Assembly: GCA_944332105.1 (NCBI GenBank)
Contig: CALVJI010000050.1
Location: 1 to 8,817, forward strand
Source: an uncultured Bacilli bacterium
Lineage (GTDB): Bacteria; Bacillota_I; Bacilli_A; RF39; UBA660
Length of the DNA stretch: 8,817 nt
Direction of reading: 5' to 3'
Translations under genes and position numbers: made by a program
The notes under the pieces: model-generated
Database searches by the model: none
What the model was told of the DNA's origin: nothing
Seen by the model: the letters and a program-made list of their open reading frames with translations, nothing else
Shown here: positions 6,791-8,817 of the stretch, one piece after another
How the letters are laid out: every line of letters begins with the position of its first letter
Position numbering within the stretch: the first letter of the stretch is position 1

Positions 6791-6817
6791 AATCTTACAA
6801 TCATGTAAGATTTTTTT
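6791..6817 (+). terminator. Rho-independent terminator after the unknown single-gene unit
   Basis: AATCTTAC (6791-6798) and GTAAGATT (6805-6812) form an 8-pair stem around a 6-base loop. The stem runs into a seven-T tract at 6811-6817. It starts two bases after the TAA stop and ends transcription before the recX promoter. Confidence 0.88.
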
Positions 6818-6826
6818 AAAAAGCAT

Positions 6827-6855
6827 TTGACGTACAAAAGTATGTATGATAAAGT
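6827..6855 (+). promoter_or_regulatory. Probable promoter of recX
   Basis: TTGACG (6827-6832) is a good -35. With a 17-base spacer the -10 is TAAAGT (6850-6855), preceded by TGa, so it is of the extended type. TATGAT at 6845-6850 looks better as a hexamer but leaves a spacer of only 12 bases. I see no LexA-like operator here. Confidence 0.5.
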
Positions 6856-6872
6856 GAATGTAGGTGAAAAAG

Positions 6873-7628
6873 ATGAAAATAAACAAGATAAAAAAAGAAA
6901 AAAATAAAATGTATCGTATCGAACTTGAAAATCAAACGTTAATCGTCCACGAAGAAATTCTTTTAAAATATGAAATCCTTTTAAAGAAAAAAATAAGTGA
7001 ACAAGAAATCCAAAGTATTCTCATTGAAAATAAGTATCTAACAAGCTATTATGATACTTTAAAATATATTACTAAAAAAATGCGTTCTCAAAAAGAAGTA
7101 CAAGAATTTTTACAAAAAAAAGAATATAACAAAGAAGAAATAAACAGAGCGATTAATCGTCTACAAAAAGAAAAGTATATTGATGATAAGGCCTATCAAG
7201 AAAGCTTTATTCATGATAAAATTGCTTTAACTTTAGATGGACCATTGCTTATCAAAAGAGAATTAGCAAAATTGGGGATCACCGATACAAGTAAGGTAGA
7301 TGAAATTCCAACTAAAGTATGGCAAGAGAGAGTAGCCAAAATTATAAGTCGCCGGCAAAAAAGTTTACATAAAGAAAGTATCCATGCATTTAAACAAAAA
7401 GTAAAAAATTACTTAGTAGTGCATGGTTATAACGAAGAATTATTTATGTCCCAATTAGAAAAATTAGAACTACCTGAAAACTTAGATTATCTAGCAAAAG
7501 AATGCGAAAAACTACTAGCAAAAGCCCAAAATAAGGATGCTAAAACTCTATATCAAATAAAAGGAAAATTATATCGTAAAGGTTTTTCTTTAAGAGATAT
7601 CGAAAGAGTATTAGAAGAGAAGCTATAA
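6873..7628 (+). CDS. recX: RecX, regulator of RecA
   Basis: A RecX family protein that binds RecA filaments and modulates (usually inhibits) recombination and the SOS response in the cytoplasm. The sequence is a series of short charged helices typical of RecX repeats. It includes KYITKKMRSQKEVQEFL, then a first-repeat core with INRLQKEKYIDDKAYQESF (about 97-115 counted from a GTG at 6864) and DGPLLIKRELAKLGI. The C-terminal repeat ends with YRKGFSLRDIERVL. The N-terminal region of about 60 residues resembles the extension of Bacillus-type RecX, and the total of 251 residues is close to the usual Bacillus length. I prefer the ATG at 6873 because AGGTG at 6862-6866 is then a well-placed ribosome binding site. 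A GTG at 6864 would use part of that site as its start codon and add three residues. The gene converges on prsA. Confidence 0.85.
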   Translation: MKINKIKKEKNKMYRIELENQTLIVHEEILLKYEILLKKKISEQEIQSILIENKYLTSYYDTLKYITKKMRSQKEVQEFLQKKEYNKEEINRAINRLQKEKYIDDKAYQESFIHDKIALTLDGPLLIKRELAKLGITDTSKVDEIPTKVWQERVAKIISRRQKSLHKESIHAFKQKVKNYLVVHGYNEELFMSQLEKLELPENLDYLAKECEKLLAKAQNKDAKTLYQIKGKLYRKGFSLRDIERVLEEKL

Positions 7629-7674
7629 AAAAAGTTCAAGAAAAAAGCCTCATATAAGGCTAATTACTTGAACT
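7627..7674. terminator. Nested bidirectional terminator shared by recX and prsA
   Basis: The outer stem pairs AGTTCAAG (7633-7640) with CTTGAACT (7667-7674). The inner stem pairs AGCCT (7646-7650) with AGGCT (7657-7661). On the minus strand each stem is followed by a T-run: six T after the inner stem (7641-7646) and seven after the outer stem (7627-7633). It is therefore a strong end for prsA, whose final codons and TAG stop lie within it. For recX it begins next to the stop and is followed by a weaker T-rich stretch. Confidence 0.85.
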
Positions 7675-8673
7675 ATTTGTTTTATAATAACTAATTTGTT
7701 CAGCAATATAATCGCGATAATCACTTTCTAATTCTGTATCATTAATTGTCATGCCGTATTCTTTACGAAGCTCATCCATCGCTGTAATTTGTAAACTAGG
7801 ATCTTCTTCAATACTGTCATTAGCAAGTGTGTCTAAAACTTCATCTCTAGAATCTTCTAAAGAAGGTTTCTCTTCACTAGATTCACGATAGATAACATGA
7901 TAACCTAAACTAGTTGTAATCACTTCATGAGAATATTCGCCATCCTCTAAATTACGAGCCTCCTTTAAAATCTCATCATAAGAGCTAGATAAAGTACCAG
8001 TATTAATCGCCCCTAAACTACCACCGTTATCCTTAGTCGCGTCATCGTCAGAATATTCTTTAGCTAATTCTTCAAAAGTTGCTAACTTATCAGTTGCTTC
8101 ATCTAACTTTTGAATGATTTCATTAATCGTATTTTTTGCTTCAGTTTCCAATTTTTCTTTATCTTCATCAGAAGTACTGTCAGTTACGCCTGTTTGAATT
8201 AAAATGTGACGAACAGTAACATCTCCATAAACGTTTTGGTTGTAATAAGCTTCGATTTCATCATCACTAATTAAAGATTTTGCATAATCTAAAACAGCTT
8301 CATTCCGTAAATTAGTTAAATAAATATTATTAATGGCACTTTCTTTTGAACCATAATAAGAATTGACAGTTGCAAGCCCATAGGTATCAATCATGGATTG
8401 AACAGAACTTTCAGCCGCGTCTTTTGCATCCTCTAAATCATCCGGATATTCTTTTTCTAAAATCGTTTTATCCATCAATGTAAATAAAGCAGTTAGACCA
8501 TAATCTTGTTTCATTTGTTCATATAAAGCATTTGCAGATACGCTTTCGGTGCCCTCATTAAAACTAACAACTGCCTGTGAACCATCGGATAGTGTAGGTA
8601 CTGTTTTTCCACAACCACATAAGAGTAGGGTACAAGCTCCTAACGCCACCATTTTTTTAGTTTTATTCTTCAT
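7660..8673 (-). CDS. prsA: PrsA-type foldase lipoprotein (PpiC/parvulin peptidyl-prolyl isomerase)
   Basis: A 337-residue lipoprotein anchored outside the cell membrane, expected to help exported proteins fold by cis-trans isomerisation of Xaa-Pro bonds. The N-terminus is a lipoprotein signal: Lys-rich residues 2-7, hydrophobic 8-18, and the lipobox LCGC ending at Cys21, with an unusual Cys at -2. An N-terminal chaperone-like helical region (about 40-148) precedes a parvulin domain at about 150-263. That domain has VRHILI (154-159), FEELAKEYSDD (200-210), DNGGSLGAINTG (215-226) and SLGYHVIYR (255-263). A helical acidic tail follows. It is somewhat longer than Bacillus PrsA (about 290). GGGAGG (plus-strand 8679-8684) lies 5 bases before the ATG and fixes the start. 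It has its own promoter and runs convergent to recX. The symbol rests on domain architecture; more than one PrsA paralogue may exist in the genome. Confidence 0.9.
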   Translation of the reverse strand: MKNKTKKMVALGACTLLLCGCGKTVPTLSDGSQAVVSFNEGTESVSANALYEQMKQDYGLTALFTLMDKTILEKEYPDDLEDAKDAAESSVQSMIDTYGLATVNSYYGSKESAINNIYLTNLRNEAVLDYAKSLISDDEIEAYYNQNVYGDVTVRHILIQTGVTDSTSDEDKEKLETEAKNTINEIIQKLDEATDKLATFEELAKEYSDDDATKDNGGSLGAINTGTLSSSYDEILKEARNLEDGEYSHEVITTSLGYHVIYRESSEEKPSLEDSRDEVLDTLANDSIEEDPSLQITAMDELRKEYGMTINDTELESDYRDYIAEQISYYKTNSSSN

Positions 8674-8702
8674 TTTTTCCTCCCATCATTTTGAACAGTA
8701 TT

Positions 8703-8731
8703 ATTATATCAATTGCGCAACTGAAATACAA
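8703..8731 (-). promoter_or_regulatory. Extended -10 promoter of prsA with a palindrome in the spacer
   Basis: Read on the minus strand, TGaTATAAT (plus 8703-8711) is a perfect extended -10. The -35 at 8726-8731 is TTGTAT, weak, with a 17-base spacer. The spacer contains the perfect palindrome TTGCGCAA (8713-8720), a possible regulator site. The start of transcription would be near 8696, about 23 bases before the ATG. Confidence 0.7.
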
Positions 8732-8817
8732 GTTTTAACTGTTACAATTCACAGCCAAAGAAACAAAAGTGGATTAAAATACAATAAAAAATCAAAGAGC
8801 ACATGTTGATAAGTAAA

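Noticed and set aside
8549..8809. 86-codon plus-strand frame at the right end
   Set aside because: It is antisense to the start and promoter of the prsA-like gene, has no ribosome binding site and reads as low-complexity sequence.
8732..8817. Possible 3' end of a minus-strand gene entering from the right
   Set aside because: Short open stretches exist in two minus-strand frames, but under 30 codons are visible and none shows a recognisable motif, so no partial gene can be supported.

Overview
The window looks like chromosomal DNA of a low-GC Gram-positive bacterium (Bacillota). Support comes from the low GC, strong purine-rich ribosome binding sites, sigma-A-type promoters with TGn extensions, a PrsA-type foldase lipoprotein and a RecX of Bacillus-like length. 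UGA is a stop here (it ends the flavoprotein gene at 4784-4786) and Trp is TGG, so the genetic code is the standard bacterial one. An uncultured gut Bacilli or Erysipelotrichia-like lineage is my guess; I cannot fix the genus.

Region 1 (1-3210) is a very AT-rich block. It opens with a hairpin that resembles a terminator (4-46) and a poorly supported 80-codon ORF with a CPKC motif. A tight operon follows: a six-span membrane protein, a LanF/BcrA-type ABC ATPase, and two further small membrane proteins. The last three genes overlap by 8 and 4 bases. The ATPase has Glu in the Q-loop position, as in ABC transporters for self-immunity to lantibiotics, so an antimicrobial-peptide immunity, detoxification or export role is the best guess. 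The last permease is short and may be frameshifted. A hairpin plus T-run closes the block at 3184-3208.

Region 2 (3210-5930) is a two-gene operon with an extended -10 promoter. It encodes a phytoene-desaturase/retinol-saturase-like FAD flavoprotein overlapping by 8 bases with an NAD(P)H-dependent flavin reductase that carries a C-terminal plant-type [2Fe-2S] domain. The layout suggests a dedicated electron-supply partner for a flavoenzyme acting on a hydrophobic, possibly polyunsaturated, substrate.

Region 3 (5930-6820) is a single-gene unit with a near-consensus promoter, an unrecognised soluble protein of about 266 residues, and its own terminator.

Region 4 (6820-8817) holds recX on the plus strand and a prsA-like lipoprotein foldase gene on the minus strand. 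They converge on one nested hairpin that serves as a shared terminator; its outer stem is made partly of the last prsA codons. The prsA promoter has a perfect 8-base palindrome inside its spacer. The final 85 bases carry no gene I can support. No tRNA, rRNA, CRISPR, insertion sequence or integrase was seen.
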